Assembly (NCBI GenBank): GCA_018127705.1
Contig: CP072328.1
Coordinates: 957,751 to 1,021,750, forward strand
Reading direction: 5' to 3'
Source: TM7 phylum sp. oral taxon 349
Lineage (GTDB): Bacteria; Patescibacteriota; Saccharimonadia; Saccharimonadales; Saccharimonadaceae
DNA: 64,000 nucleotides
How positions within the stretch are numbered: the stretch's first letter is position 1; each line of letters opens with the position of its first letter. This document shows, in pieces, positions 26,519 to 35,735 of this stretch. The notes below the pieces were generated by a model that was not told the origin of the DNA, made no database searches, and saw only the letters and a list, made by a program, of their open reading frames with translations. Made by a program: the position numbers and the translations under genes.

Positions 26519-26734
26519 ATGACGACAGCAGAGTTATCTAAAAGACAGCAGACTGTCCGCACTGTGATCGTTGAAGGTACACTCATGGACGTTCATATGA
26601 AGCAAGCCCTTAAGGCATTCGCTCAAGGGAAACTTTCTATTGACGATTTGCTAGCGTTAGCACGCCAGATCGCTGAGAGTGGAGTGCTAGCCGCGCCGAT
26701 TGACGGACTCTATAGCCTACGATCTCACAAATGA
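26519..26734 (+). CDS. VbhA-like antitoxin of a Fic toxin
   Basis: 71 residues. The inhibition motif of class I Fic antitoxins, [S/T]-x-x-x-E-[G/N], is present as TVIVEG (residues 15-20), and the helical remainder ends YSLRSHK. The antitoxin helix places its Glu in the Fic active site to block ATP positioning. It overlaps the start of the Fic gene by 35 bases, the usual arrangement. A TATAAT sequence abuts the ATG, and there is no Shine-Dalgarno. Confidence 0.82.
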   Translation: MTTAELSKRQQTVRTVIVEGTLMDVHMKQALKAFAQGKLSIDDLLALARQIAESGVLAAPIDGLYSLRSHK

Positions 26735-27227
26735 TCCCTGCACTGACCCAGACACCGGAGTCATGCATAACCGACTTGGAATCACAACTGCTAACGAACT
26801 GGTTCGTGCTGAGAAAGCTACTGCCGCTGCCATGACCACAGCGATATTAGAGAATGTGGAGCCGAATAGTTGGAAACCTTCTCTACTAAGAGACCTTCAC
26901 TACAAGCTGTTCGGACAGATCTACTCCTGGGCTGGAGAGTACAGGACAGCAGAGATCGGCAAAGGGACATCGCACTTCGCTGCGGCCGAACACGTCACGG
27001 CGCAAGTTGAGACGATTCTGGACGCATTGGAGCAAGAATGCCAACATTGGAATCCTCGTGCTACAGCAGTACTTGACCGCCTTGCCCACTACTATTCAGA
27101 GCTCAACGCCATTCACCCTTTTCGTGATGGTAACGGACGTACAATCCGTCTGTTCTTGTCTTTGTTAGCCAATCGTTATGGCTGGTGGCTTGACTGGACT
27201 GCCATGACAGCTGAAGAGAACGTATAG
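26700..27227 (+). CDS. Fic/DOC family adenylyltransferase toxin
   Basis: 175 residues from a TTG at 26700; an ATG at 26763 is an alternative, but the earlier start keeps the family-typical TGVMHNRLGIT leader. The catalytic motif HPFRDGNGRTIR matches H-x-F-x-[D/E]-G-N-G-R-x-x-R completely, so the enzyme should be active. Fic proteins transfer AMP to target proteins such as topoisomerases. The stop is a TAG after EENV, but the same frame stays open for 70 more codons (to 27440), in clearly more GC-rich sequence. The toxin may have been truncated by the TAG or joined to foreign DNA there. Confidence 0.85.
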   Translation: MTDSIAYDLTNDPCTDPDTGVMHNRLGITTANELVRAEKATAAAMTTAILENVEPNSWKPSLLRDLHYKLFGQIYSWAGEYRTAEIGKGTSHFAAAEHVTAQVETILDALEQECQHWNPRATAVLDRLAHYYSELNAIHPFRDGNGRTIRLFLSLLANRYGWWLDWTAMTAEENV

Positions 27228-27440
27228 GCCTGCGCGGCCGCGTTCTACGGTGACGAGACCGTGTTCCTCGGCACCAGACCCCGGACGGTCTGGTTCTTCA
27301 ACCGCCTCAGCTTCCTTGAACGACCAGGCGCACCCACCACCAACAACCAGCTCGACCTAAAAGGAGGTAGCACCGTGACCACACAGTACCACGACCTCTA
27401 CGGAGAACTCTTCAGCGGAATGGGATGGGAGTGGGAGTGA
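27228..27440 (+). pseudogene. GC-rich in-frame extension after the Fic stop, actinobacterial in style
   Basis: Directly after the TAG the Fic frame continues ACAAAFYGDETVFLGTRPRT and on to a TGA at 27440. The start ACAAAFYGD is what a Fic C-terminus may look like, suggesting that the TAG is a nonsense mutation. Within it, AAGGAGG (27361-27367) precedes a GTG at 27375 that would start a 21-residue peptide. Codons mostly end in G or C, unlike the neighbours, so transfer from an actinobacterium is plausible. Confidence 0.5.
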
Positions 27441-27501
27441 GGCTCTACTATTTGCCAGTGTATTGCCATCCAGATAATCATGTGAGAGTATAGAAAATGA
27501 A

Positions 27502-27771
27502 ATGAGCGAGCTGAGCGAGCAAGATAAATGGTACCAGGATTTAGATAAATTCAACGAGGTTCCGGCGTCGCGCCTTGGTCGCGTATGTAAAGAAATTGGA
27601 AAACGTGCTGCAATAGTGTGGATGGTCATAACCTCGATCGGCACCGACCCTGAAAAACTGGGAGAAGAATATAAGTCTAAGTATTGGAAACCAGGCGACA
27701 TGATGACAGTATGGACACAGTTTGACCCGCACCCAACATATTCTCAAGAAGAAATACGCGAAGCATTTTAA
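27502..27771 (+). CDS. Hypothetical protein, 89 residues
   Basis: A charged protein (MSELSEQDKWYQDLDKFNEV start) with a hydrophobic stretch AAIVWMVITSIG in the middle. The family is not recognised. A TATAGA box ends seven bases before the ATG and there is no ribosome binding site, matching the leaderless pattern. It lies in a region of orphan genes after the Fic module. Confidence 0.5.
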   Translation: MSELSEQDKWYQDLDKFNEVPASRLGRVCKEIGKRAAIVWMVITSIGTDPEKLGEEYKSKYWKPGDMMTVWTQFDPHPTYSQEEIREAF

Positions 27772-28060
27772 GTACAATCTCGGGATGCATGCAAAGACTC
27801 CGACGGAGGAACATACATATTCTAAGTTTTAAAGTATGGATTTAGTTTTTGTCGCGTAAAACCCGAAATTAAGTTGAAGACATTCACTAGCTTTGAGAGG
27901 CTCTAATGGGACACTTTAGCTCTTTGCTGATGGACTCAGTCAGGAAATATAGTCGTGCATACCAAATGCTGCTCAAGCTTGAAGAGAATAGGTCTGCTTG
28001 GAGTCGACACCATCGTTTGGAGACCCCCAGGAATTACCATAACTAACGCCACTATTTATA
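27772..28060. other. Intergenic, nothing recognised
   Basis: No sustained open frame or hairpin seen. Confidence 0.4.
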
Positions 28061-28219
28061 ATGGTTCACACAGTTACGAGAGGGATAAACGAACAAGTCG
28101 TGTCGGATGACAATGAAAAAAGTAGACGCGCTTCAAGTAGCTTTGTAAAAAAATTGGGTGCACGATTACTGTTGCTAATCTGCGATCGTCACAAAGAAGA
28201 CCAACCTCAAGCTGAGTAG
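28061..28219 (+). CDS. Possible small protein, 52 residues
   Basis: Starts MVHTVTRGINEQVV, then a basic-serine patch and a hydrophobic run (LGARLLLLIC) before an acidic tail EDQPQAE. An AT-rich box (TATTTATA) abuts the ATG. Supported only by an open frame and composition; it may be chance. Confidence 0.3.
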   Translation: MVHTVTRGINEQVVSDDNEKSRRASSSFVKKLGARLLLLICDRHKEDQPQAE

Positions 28220-28252
28220 ACAGTCCTCGGACCTAGACCTCATAGAGAGGAT

Positions 28253-28456
28253 ATGCATGTTGCAGGATTGCCTAATTGCCGTACAGTTGCTAGCGTAGTG
28301 GACTTGGGCGAGTATCCCGAGCCATTGGAATCACGCCTAATAGAGGAAAAACACCGACCGTGGATACAGCCTGCGATAGAATTAGAGCTAAAACTCATGG
28401 AGGAAAGAAGAAAGGCGCATGCCAGACTGGTTAGTCTTGGTACTTTAGAAGAATAG
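28253..28456 (+). CDS. Hypothetical protein, 67 residues
   Basis: Helical, charged C-terminal half (AIELELKLMEERRKAHARLV). The family is not recognised. GAGAGG lies too close to the first ATG to be an ideal ribosome binding site. It may be a gene fragment. Confidence 0.35.
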   Translation: MHVAGLPNCRTVASVVDLGEYPEPLESRLIEEKHRPWIQPAIELELKLMEERRKAHARLVSLGTLEE

Positions 28457-28459
28457 GAT

Positions 28460-28720
28460 TCATTCCGTATTGGATATAGACAGTAGAGCGCGGTTGCGCC
28501 AGTCTATAGCGTGAAGCGAGCACTCGCCGATCAGAGTCCCACCATCCTTAATGACGAAAGTGTACGCACCAGCAGGCACAGGACCCGAAGTGTCAGTGAT
28601 CTTGCGCTGGAGCTCCGCAGCCGAACGTGGCCGCCAGTACGGCGGCCCCCCACTGAGCCAGCTCACGCCAGTTTGCACAGGCCTCCACAATGAATGGGAT
28701 GTGCTCGGGTGCAAGTGCAT
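28460..28720 (-). pseudogene. GNAT acetyltransferase N-terminal fragment
   Basis: The readable part AYTFVIKDGGTLIGECSLHA resembles the beta2-beta4 region of GNAT enzymes. The sequence stops before the acetyl-CoA-binding turn. GC-rich patches (GGGGGGCCG near 28645) set it apart from neighbours. A truncated transfer remnant is likely. Confidence 0.5.
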
Positions 28721-28994
28721 GGATGTGCGGGCTATCCATCCCTACTCAACCTTTCGTCTCGCAATAGTCTTGATGAGGATCATACTACCCGTAGATTGAC
28801 ATGATATCAAGCAGCGAACGTAAGAACCTTGGGAAAGTGGCATGCCTCTCTTGTTCTCTGGAGGATAGGGAGCTGTTCACAGCACAGTGGAAACTAGCTC
28901 TGGCTTACGGGCATGAAAACTAGGAATGCTTTCGTAAATAAATCAAGCTTAGTTCTTGTCCCGCTTTCCAGTCTGTGATTAAATATAACTAACC

Positions 28995-29402
28995 ATGACG
29001 AACGAAGACTTAGCTAAACAGATACAAACGCTAACCGAGACGATGAACGTTAAGTTTGATCAGATCAATACCCAACTCTCCGACATCCGCAGTGACCACA
29101 AGAACCTTACAAACATAGTAAGAGACATGGAACTACGTATTGACAAACGTTTTGCTGAGGTTGATGAACAGTTTGCTAACGTCAATGAACAATTCGCTGA
29201 ATTGAAAGCCGGACAAGCCACCCTCCGCACCAATATAGCAGATCTCCGTCATGACATCTTTATTGAAGAAGGTTCACGTGAACAAGTAGATGACACAATC
29301 TTCGAAGAACAGAAACAAAACTACGAATCACTTGATAAGCGTCTTCGCCTGCTTGAAACTAAGTTCCATGACTTAGCACAGAAGACGGCAACAATAGCCT
29401 AA
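28995..29402 (+). CDS. Coiled-coil protein, 135 residues
   Basis: Nearly all helical with heptad-like hydrophobic spacing (MNVKFDQINTQLSDIRSDHK and FAEVDEQFANVNEQFAEL). No membrane segment or catalytic motif. Similar short proteins are common near mobile DNA and may act as structural or antitoxin-like partners, but nothing here decides this. An AT-rich TATAAC box precedes the ATG closely and there is no Shine-Dalgarno. Confidence 0.6.
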   Translation: MTNEDLAKQIQTLTETMNVKFDQINTQLSDIRSDHKNLTNIVRDMELRIDKRFAEVDEQFANVNEQFAELKAGQATLRTNIADLRHDIFIEEGSREQVDDTIFEEQKQNYESLDKRLRLLETKFHDLAQKTATIA

Positions 29403-29529
29403 GTTTGCGACTCCTGCTCTACGCAGATACCTTGCAGCAAACAAGCAAACATTTCTATTGTGGAATAGTCTTATCGCTATGTGATGAGGCTGTTTTAGTA
29501 AAGATAATCTCACCACTAGACGTTAGATT

Positions 29530-29618
29530 ACCATCGCATGCCGATACCGACTAACTGCCCGCCGATCTACACCAATCTATGCGGCAATCTCTCGGTTGGA
29601 CAATCCATCTTTCACGTT
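29530..29618 (-). pseudogene. Helix-turn-helix remnant of a transposase or recombinase
   Basis: The minus strand reads VKDGLSNREIAA, a stop, then IGVDRRAVSRYR, a typical resolvase/IS30-type HTH with one nonsense codon. The rest of the gene is missing. Confidence 0.45.
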
Positions 29619-29646
29619 TGAACGGAGGTACACTACGATGAAAAAC

Positions 29647-31059
29647 CTACGGCTGCAAATACTCTTTAATCTGTCCCTTCGCCCGCTCTACTGACGTACT
29701 ATCAGGAATCATCACATACAGCGGCATCGCACCCATGCTATACGTTTGGCGGGTCGCGCCTACTCCATCAACGCTCATTGACTCGACTTTCCAGCCCTTA
29801 AAATCATTGAGCTGCATTTTTATCAACGATGCGATCGTCTCCTGACTCATGTTCGTTTGTAGCGAGCTTTGTAATGTCGACAAAATCGCGTTATATCGTG
29901 TCAGGTTGCGCGGCTCGCTCATCTTCGCGACGATCGCCTCGATTACCTTCTGCTGGTTACGTCCCCGCTGCCGATCGCCGTCGCTAAAGCTATAACGCTC
30001 GCGCGCAAACTCAAGCGTTCGCTTGCTATCAAGCGTATTCTTGCCCGCTTGGAATGAATGAAACGCATAATCAGAATCAACCGTAATGTCGCCTACGACA
30101 TCAACCATCTTTACAAGCGACGTGAAGTTCAATCGTACATAGTACGGAATATCAACACCATACAAATCACCAAGCGTTTGCCGTGACATATCAATACCGT
30201 AAATGCCCGCATGCGTTAGCTTATCCGGCGTGCCTGTCACACCATGCAGCTGTACATAATAATCCCTTGGTGTATTTACGAGCAACATCGTCCGCTTCGC
30301 CGGATTTATTACCGCCAGCATATTCACATCGCTCCGTGACACCTCACCCACATCACCATACGTATCAATACCACTGATATACAGTACGAACGGTTTTGTC
30401 ACGTCAGTTTTCGGTGCAGCTTGGCGATTATCATCCCGCACTTTATAGGTTGCAAGCGTTGCCACACTGTCATAAAATTCACGGTAATTTTCTTGCAATA
30501 CGCCCATATTCGCCGTCCGGATTGATGCTAATTCAACCGCACCAGTGTTAAGTTGCTCCGTCAACGCCATTAGGCTATCGTAACTGCTCTGCGCCGCCGG
30601 TGTCACGTCAGCAAGCGCTTTTGCCGTTTTATCGTGCAGTGTATCCGTCCCAACCATACCGACCGACCGAGCAGAATCAAGCGCCACGCTGCGGTCTTTC
30701 TTTGCAATAATTGTATATTCTACATAGGTGACCTGTGGCGGCTGTACGGCACTCAAAAATGAATTCACCGAGTGTCCACTGTTATATACGGCAACATTAG
30801 CAGCAATCATCAACACGCCAGCTATCACGAGCAGTGCTCCTCGCCACGCTGCTTTCGGCTGGCGATATACTAGCCACCACAATACGACGCCCGCTATAAC
30901 CACATACAATGGCACGGCTATATATAAATACTTATCAGGGATTATACCCATCGCAAACAAGTTAATACCAGCAGGAATCGCCGTCACGACAATGCCCGCA
31001 CCAACTAACCGCTGTAACCATGCAAACAGCGATGCCCTTTGTTCTCTACTCACTTTCAC
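29647..31059 (-). CDS. LytR-CpsA-Psr (LCP) family cell-envelope ligase
   Basis: 470 residues. The first 110 residues carry about four membrane segments, more than the single one of most LCP proteins. The LCP domain includes LYISGIDTYG, SRSDVNMLAVINP, LVNTPRDYYV, THAGIYG, and FARERYSFSDGDRQRGRNQQ with its conserved Asp and Arg residues. LCP enzymes attach teichoic acid-like or capsular polymers to peptidoglycan. The polysaccharide operon begins 1.1 kb upstream, so this protein is a good candidate for anchoring its product. The GTG start lies two bases after the VanZ-like gene. Confidence 0.92.
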   Translation of the reverse strand: MKVSREQRASLFAWLQRLVGAGIVVTAIPAGINLFAMGIIPDKYLYIAVPLYVVIAGVVLWWLVYRQPKAAWRGALLVIAGVLMIAANVAVYNSGHSVNSFLSAVQPPQVTYVEYTIIAKKDRSVALDSARSVGMVGTDTLHDKTAKALADVTPAAQSSYDSLMALTEQLNTGAVELASIRTANMGVLQENYREFYDSVATLATYKVRDDNRQAAPKTDVTKPFVLYISGIDTYGDVGEVSRSDVNMLAVINPAKRTMLLVNTPRDYYVQLHGVTGTPDKLTHAGIYGIDMSRQTLGDLYGVDIPYYVRLNFTSLVKMVDVVGDITVDSDYAFHSFQAGKNTLDSKRTLEFARERYSFSDGDRQRGRNQQKVIEAIVAKMSEPRNLTRYNAILSTLQSSLQTNMSQETIASLIKMQLNDFKGWKVESMSVDGVGATRQTYSMGAMPLYVMIPDSTSVERAKGQIKEYLQP

Positions 31060-31061
31060 TG

Positions 31062-31511
31062 TTAAATTCTATCACATTTTTGATTTTTATGCAACTTACA
31101 GATAAACTTATATCCGCCAGCAATAATTACTGCGCCGGCGCATGCCGCCGCCGTATCAAGCAGTACATCACTCACCTGCCCACTTCGCCCACCAACAAGT
31201 AACTGATGAGTTTCATCGGTCGCTGCATATGTACACGCAATACCAACCGCCCATAGCACAACGCTGCGCCAACGTATATGATACGTACGCACCAGCAGAG
31301 TTAGCAATATTCCCAACACGAAGTACAAAAACACATGCGCTGCTTTGCGCACTATCATCTCGGGAACCGATATATTCGTCATGTGTCGTACGCCCTGGAC
31401 TACACGTTCACTTTGTCCGCTTGATACTTCATGTCCAGCACTCGAAAACCAAAAAATTAATATCATCCATGATATAACGAGTACAAAAAGAATAATTCGT
31501 TTTTTAGTCAT
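31062..31511 (-). CDS. VanZ-like membrane protein
   Basis: 149 residues with four membrane segments and the VanZ motifs FWFSSAGHE, RKAAHVFLYFVLG and DETHQLLVGGRSGQVSDVLLD. The founding member gives low-level teicoplanin resistance, and the family is linked to envelope homeostasis. It is followed immediately by the LCP gene, probably one transcript. Confidence 0.88.
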   Translation of the reverse strand: MTKKRIILFVLVISWMILIFWFSSAGHEVSSGQSERVVQGVRHMTNISVPEMIVRKAAHVFLYFVLGILLTLLVRTYHIRWRSVVLWAVGIACTYAATDETHQLLVGGRSGQVSDVLLDTAAACAGAVIIAGGYKFICKLHKNQKCDRI

Positions 31512-31673
31512 ACTTTTCCAAAACTACTTGCCTCTAAAATACCCGCACGAGACACAAGTACAAGCGCGGGGAGACAATTAAATTCTAACGAACTCGTCAT
31601 AATGTGTCAACTGTCACTTATCCTCCCACAGCATCACACCACCACCATCATCACCAACTCACACAAATCAATA

Positions 31674-31703
31674 TTGACTAAAATCAAGACAATAAACTAT
31701 AAT
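31674..31703 (+). promoter_or_regulatory. Promoter of the orphan gene at 31711
   Basis: TTGACT (31674-31679), 18-base spacer, TATAAT (31698-31703), then seven bases to the ATG, giving a leaderless transcript. Confidence 0.75.
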
Positions 31704-31710
31704 ACAGCTA

Positions 31711-31950
31711 ATGGAAGAGTACTGCTTCATACAACAAAGCAGTGTCTCTAAATCACTTTCTTACGTCAGTAGTACTATTCTAGGTGAATCTTACAATAGA
31801 CTAAGGTCAATTGACATACTAAACGTCAGCGATAGCAAAGCTATATCAAGCGACTACTCTGCTGTTTATAAAAATTATTCAATATCCATCGCTAAAATAG
31901 GCAGGAAAAAGCATGTCTCAAAGGAGAATGACAATGAAAAAAAGAGATAA
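31711..31950 (+). CDS. Hypothetical protein, 79 residues
   Basis: Ser/Tyr-rich, with a basic tail (KIGRKKHVSKENDNEKKR). The family is unknown. It has one of the best promoters in the window, so it is probably expressed. Near its end AAAGGAG precedes ATGACAATG in another frame, which would encode only about ten residues, so a downstream gene may have been lost here. Confidence 0.5.
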   Translation: MEEYCFIQQSSVSKSLSYVSSTILGESYNRLRSIDILNVSDSKAISSDYSAVYKNYSISIAKIGRKKHVSKENDNEKKR

Positions 31951-32179
31951 ACAAGCTAAATAATCGACCTTGTAGGAGTTGATTCCATGGAGTTCTTGAG
32001 GGTGCTGCTCTAGGGCTCTTCACTGGTTTTGCAAAGTCTCTAGCGTTGTTTAGAGGTATCGGCGATCGGTCAAGGAAAAACCTACGAGGAGCAAAGATAA
32101 CGATTCTCGGTCGACTAAATGATATATAGTAAAGAACTTCAAAAAGAAGCTAAAAGACATCTCTTACACTCCCACAATA
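31951..32179. other. Short gap before the polysaccharide operon end
   Basis: Fragments of coding-like sequence on the + strand but no complete frame. Confidence 0.35.
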
Positions 32180-33640
32180 TCACGGGGTGCTTACGTTTAC
32201 TCCTCTGCGTCGCTTTGTAAACTCTCGCCCTTTACTCAACACACCCTTCCATAACACCACTACGACGGAGCGGTTAAGCAATAGTACTGATACACCAATA
32301 ATGATGATATTTGCGATATTGCCAACCAGCATGTTCAGATAATACAACGAGATCGCTATCGCATACAACAGCGCTAGCACTACAAATGTCTTTGTCTCAT
32401 ACCGAATCGCGATATATTTTTTCATATCATAGTGGCGATACACTGCCATCGCAAAGAATGCTACTGCCATCGCCGCCGCTGGCGCATACAGCCCCACAAA
32501 ACGAATGCCGACTAGCGATACCACCACACTTACTACTGCTGCAATAATTGAAGTATTCATCACTTGCTTTGTCATCTTCTTAGCAATATAGAGCGCGCTG
32601 TAGAGCCCAACAATAGAGTTAAAAAACGAGCCAACGATAAGCAACGGTATATACAAATACGCTTCACGAAATGCCGCACCGACAAATAAGTTAAATACGA
32701 TTGGCAACCCCGCAAGCATTACTAAGCCTAGCGACCCAAATAGTTTTACGCCCGCGTTCATCGTTCTTGAGAAAAATGTATCGCAATCTGGACTATTGAT
32801 ATGCACTGACGCTGACTCTGTCCAGGACATACTAAAAAACGAAAATATCCCGTTAAACACCAGCGGGAATCGATACGCTGCCGCATAAACACCATTAGCA
32901 GCTACCCCAAGAAAAATCGCTACAATCGTACGATCGGCAGCATTAATTGCCCACCATGACGCACCATTTGGCACTAGCGGCGCCGAATAACCAAGCAGCT
33001 GCTGCAGTAACTTTCTATCGTGGATACGAAAATCTATATACCGATAGAGTTTCAACGCAACGAACAAATATATTGCACATGCGACATTCGCTAAAATCGT
33101 TGACGTCAGCATACCCCTAGCACCAATACCCATTACGACGATAAACAATATGTTCGCAGCAATCGTCGTCACGCCAGCGACCATGCCACCAATCGCGAAC
33201 TTCACGTTATCGCCAAAACCACGCGCAATCTGCAAAAACATGTTTGACACAATCACTGCTACCGTTGCACCGAGTGCATACAATCCGTATGGGATATTCA
33301 CGAAAGACCAAACAAGCAGATATACTGCCGTAGCAAGTGCAAGCATACACGCCGTGAACCGCACTACCGTCGAGATAATTCGTTTTTGTCTTTCCTCGTC
33401 GCTTCGTACGTCAATCAAAAAGCGAAATACGCCCATCTCAAGCGAAACAGTAATAATCGGCGCGAGCAATGTAACGTACGTCATTACCAAGTCGACTGTG
33501 CCAAACTCGCTCGTCGCCAAATACGTCGTATATAGCGGCAGCAAAAGGAACGTCAGAAACTGCGTCGATAACTTACCAAACGCAATGATGAGGGTGTTTT
33601 TGACGAGAGACACGCTCCTCTTGGTAGATTCAGCACTCAT
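32180..33640 (-). CDS. Wzx-type polysaccharide flippase
   Basis: 486 residues with about 14 membrane segments, typical of the MOP superfamily. The N-terminus (SLVKNTLIIAFGKLSTQFLT) and the early loop LPLYTTYLATSEFGTVDLV are characteristic of Wzx. It moves lipid-linked repeat units to the outer face of the membrane. It is the last gene of the operon; its ATG overlaps the stop of the pyruvyl transferase gene. Confidence 0.9.
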   Translation of the reverse strand: MSAESTKRSVSLVKNTLIIAFGKLSTQFLTFLLLPLYTTYLATSEFGTVDLVMTYVTLLAPIITVSLEMGVFRFLIDVRSDEERQKRIISTVVRFTACMLALATAVYLLVWSFVNIPYGLYALGATVAVIVSNMFLQIARGFGDNVKFAIGGMVAGVTTIAANILFIVVMGIGARGMLTSTILANVACAIYLFVALKLYRYIDFRIHDRKLLQQLLGYSAPLVPNGASWWAINAADRTIVAIFLGVAANGVYAAAYRFPLVFNGIFSFFSMSWTESASVHINSPDCDTFFSRTMNAGVKLFGSLGLVMLAGLPIVFNLFVGAAFREAYLYIPLLIVGSFFNSIVGLYSALYIAKKMTKQVMNTSIIAAVVSVVVSLVGIRFVGLYAPAAAMAVAFFAMAVYRHYDMKKYIAIRYETKTFVVLALLYAIAISLYYLNMLVGNIANIIIIGVSVLLLNRSVVVVLWKGVLSKGREFTKRRRGVNVSTP

Positions 33641-34932
33641 CTCGCAGTTCTTTCGTTGATAAATTTAGCAATAGGCGCAAAGTATGCTCTCATGCTCGTG
33701 TGAGAGCGTACTTCTTTAGTGCTAGATTTAAGTTTTTCAATCGCCAAATCAATCTCTTTAGGATCAATACTACTTGCAACTGCTATATATGAATACTTGC
33801 TAAGCCACGAGTTGTACAGGTTCAATACTTTACCATCTTTATTGTTGATAGCTACACAAGGGGTATTGGTGATTACACTGAAAATCATGCCATGTAACCT
33901 ATCTGTTATAACCAACTCTGACATACTGTAATCTTTCCAGATTGATCTCAAAACACTTATTCTATCAGAAATATCTATATGAACGTTTCCAAGAGAAGTA
34001 TCACGATAAACGACATGTTTGCCTTTATCAACAAGGTGATTCTCTAATCGCCTAAGTTGTGCTGGTGAAAATCTAGCTTCTTTGTCGCGCCGTACTGAAA
34101 ATACTACCCTATTTCTCTTTCTTGTCACATCAGCCTGACAATTGTCTAATGATAGCACTATGTCAGGAGTAGATGCAATTTCATTGTGAAAATGCCTTTT
34201 TATAAATTCATAGCTTGAGTTATCTCTTGCAGTGATAAGCAAGTTACTGCAGCTGTCATATGCAAGGACGCTCGCGCGAAGTTGACGTTTGCCAAATCTA
34301 TTATCATCAAAAAATGCACTCTGCGGAAATGATATGATAGTATTCTTTTTAAATTTCCTTATAATAAATCGACGCTGCCGTTCTACTCCAAGATAGTGTG
34401 TCCCCATGTCACCACCCCCTGTTAGAACTATCACATCTTGGGGTGTCACTTGAGATCTCACCTTTCGCAGAACACTATACGTTTGACTAACCGGTATCTC
34501 TATATGGTCATAATTAGGCAATAATCTAACCATATACTCACGTTGAGCGTAGCCTAAAGCCAAATCTCCGATATTACCATGGTCAGGAACTAGCGTATAA
34601 ATAACCTTTGGTTTATTTCGATTAATTAACCTATGTATATTCGACTTTCCAAACGTATACACAACTGTTTGTTGATAAAGGTCATCAATATTTCGCTTTA
34701 AACGTTTTACCCTATCCGAATTTAACATAATAATAAGGGAAGCTAGATGTTTTCTGTAAAGAAATCCATTTACCTTATCTGCCATAGTCTCATACGCAAT
34801 ACTCTTTAAATCAACCTCGTTGTCCACGGTGCTAAGCCTAGATAGTATAGCTCTCTTTTTTGCAACAAAACCAAGATTCAGATCTGTAACAATGCTGTCA
34901 ATATCCCACTTTAGATTTATAAATTTTTCCAT
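33637..34932 (-). CDS. Polysaccharide pyruvyl transferase family protein
   Basis: 431 residues from the ATG at 34932; a TTG 15 bases upstream is less likely because AGGTG is better spaced for the ATG. Motifs VIVLTGGGDMGTHYLG, SFPQSAFF and TDRLHGMIFSVITNTPCVAI match the PS_pyruv_trans (CsaB/WcaK-like) family. These enzymes add ketal-linked pyruvate from phosphoenolpyruvate to a sugar, giving the polymer negative charge and, in Gram-positives, a ligand for SLH domains. The N-terminal 100 residues are an extra helical segment. Confidence 0.85.
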   Translation of the reverse strand: MEKFINLKWDIDSIVTDLNLGFVAKKRAILSRLSTVDNEVDLKSIAYETMADKVNGFLYRKHLASLIIMLNSDRVKRLKRNIDDLYQQTVVYTFGKSNIHRLINRNKPKVIYTLVPDHGNIGDLALGYAQREYMVRLLPNYDHIEIPVSQTYSVLRKVRSQVTPQDVIVLTGGGDMGTHYLGVERQRRFIIRKFKKNTIISFPQSAFFDDNRFGKRQLRASVLAYDSCSNLLITARDNSSYEFIKRHFHNEIASTPDIVLSLDNCQADVTRKRNRVVFSVRRDKEARFSPAQLRRLENHLVDKGKHVVYRDTSLGNVHIDISDRISVLRSIWKDYSMSELVITDRLHGMIFSVITNTPCVAINNKDGKVLNLYNSWLSKYSYIAVASSIDPKEIDLAIEKLKSSTKEVRSHTSMRAYFAPIAKFINERTAR

Positions 34933-34943
34933 AATTACACCTA

Positions 34944-35735
34944 TCAATCGCCTTTCAATATGTATTTTCTGCGAATAGCATTGACTAATTGTGCTGGTAA
35001 TACACCAGCAATGATACTTTTTACAACACGAAAATACTCTACTGGACCAGCACCAAGCTTGGGGTAATAATACATCCTCACTTTGATTTCGCCTTTGCGG
35101 TTTCTTAACTTACGCTTCGTATAGTCATCATCATTGACTCTATACCTTAAAAGTACATCATCCAATACATATATTTTTTGACCAGCTAGCACAAGCTCGC
35201 ACCACAAAGCCAAATCTTCAGCTCGATTAAAGCTAGGGTAGCCCCCAACTTTTTTAATTACCTCTTTTTTCATAATGACACTAGGGTGGACAGGAACATC
35301 ACCACGCATAATATTTCTTCCTGCCTTCTCTCCTTTACTTGATAAAATACCTTTCTCACCACGATCAGAAAACTCAACTGCCCTGCTACCTATCACTGCA
35401 TATTCAGGGTTCGCAAGGACGGCTTTGTATAGTGTTTCAATTCTATTCGGCATAGCAATATCGTCAGTATCCATGCGAACCAGGTATTCACCATCCGCCT
35501 TCTCGATTGCAGTATTTAACGAAGCGACTAGCCCCGAATTTTGTTTGTTTCGTACAATTTTTATTCTTGGATCTGCATAAGACTCAACTATTTTCACTAA
35601 ATCATTAGTGCCACAGTCATCTATTATAATAAACTCGAAATCTCTAAAAGTTTGGTTAAGGACACTTTCAATTGATTCACGTAAATACTGAGGTGCAGTA
35701 TTGTACTCCGACATAATTACCGATACTTTTGTCAT
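34944..35735 (-). CDS. Family 2 glycosyltransferase
   Basis: 263 residues from the ATG at 35735, which overlaps the stop of the polymerase gene as ATGA and follows GGAG. The GT-A fold motifs are VSVIMSEYN, IIIDDCGTND and LVRMDTDDIAMPNR (the metal-binding D-x-D). C-terminal motif AEDLALWCEL supplies the catalytic base region. It adds one sugar to the lipid-linked repeat unit; donor unknown. Confidence 0.9.
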   Translation of the reverse strand: MTKVSVIMSEYNTAPQYLRESIESVLNQTFRDFEFIIIDDCGTNDLVKIVESYADPRIKIVRNKQNSGLVASLNTAIEKADGEYLVRMDTDDIAMPNRIETLYKAVLANPEYAVIGSRAVEFSDRGEKGILSSKGEKAGRNIMRGDVPVHPSVIMKKEVIKKVGGYPSFNRAEDLALWCELVLAGQKIYVLDDVLLRYRVNDDDYTKRKLRNRKGEIKVRMYYYPKLGAGPVEYFRVVKSIIAGVLPAQLVNAIRRKYILKGD

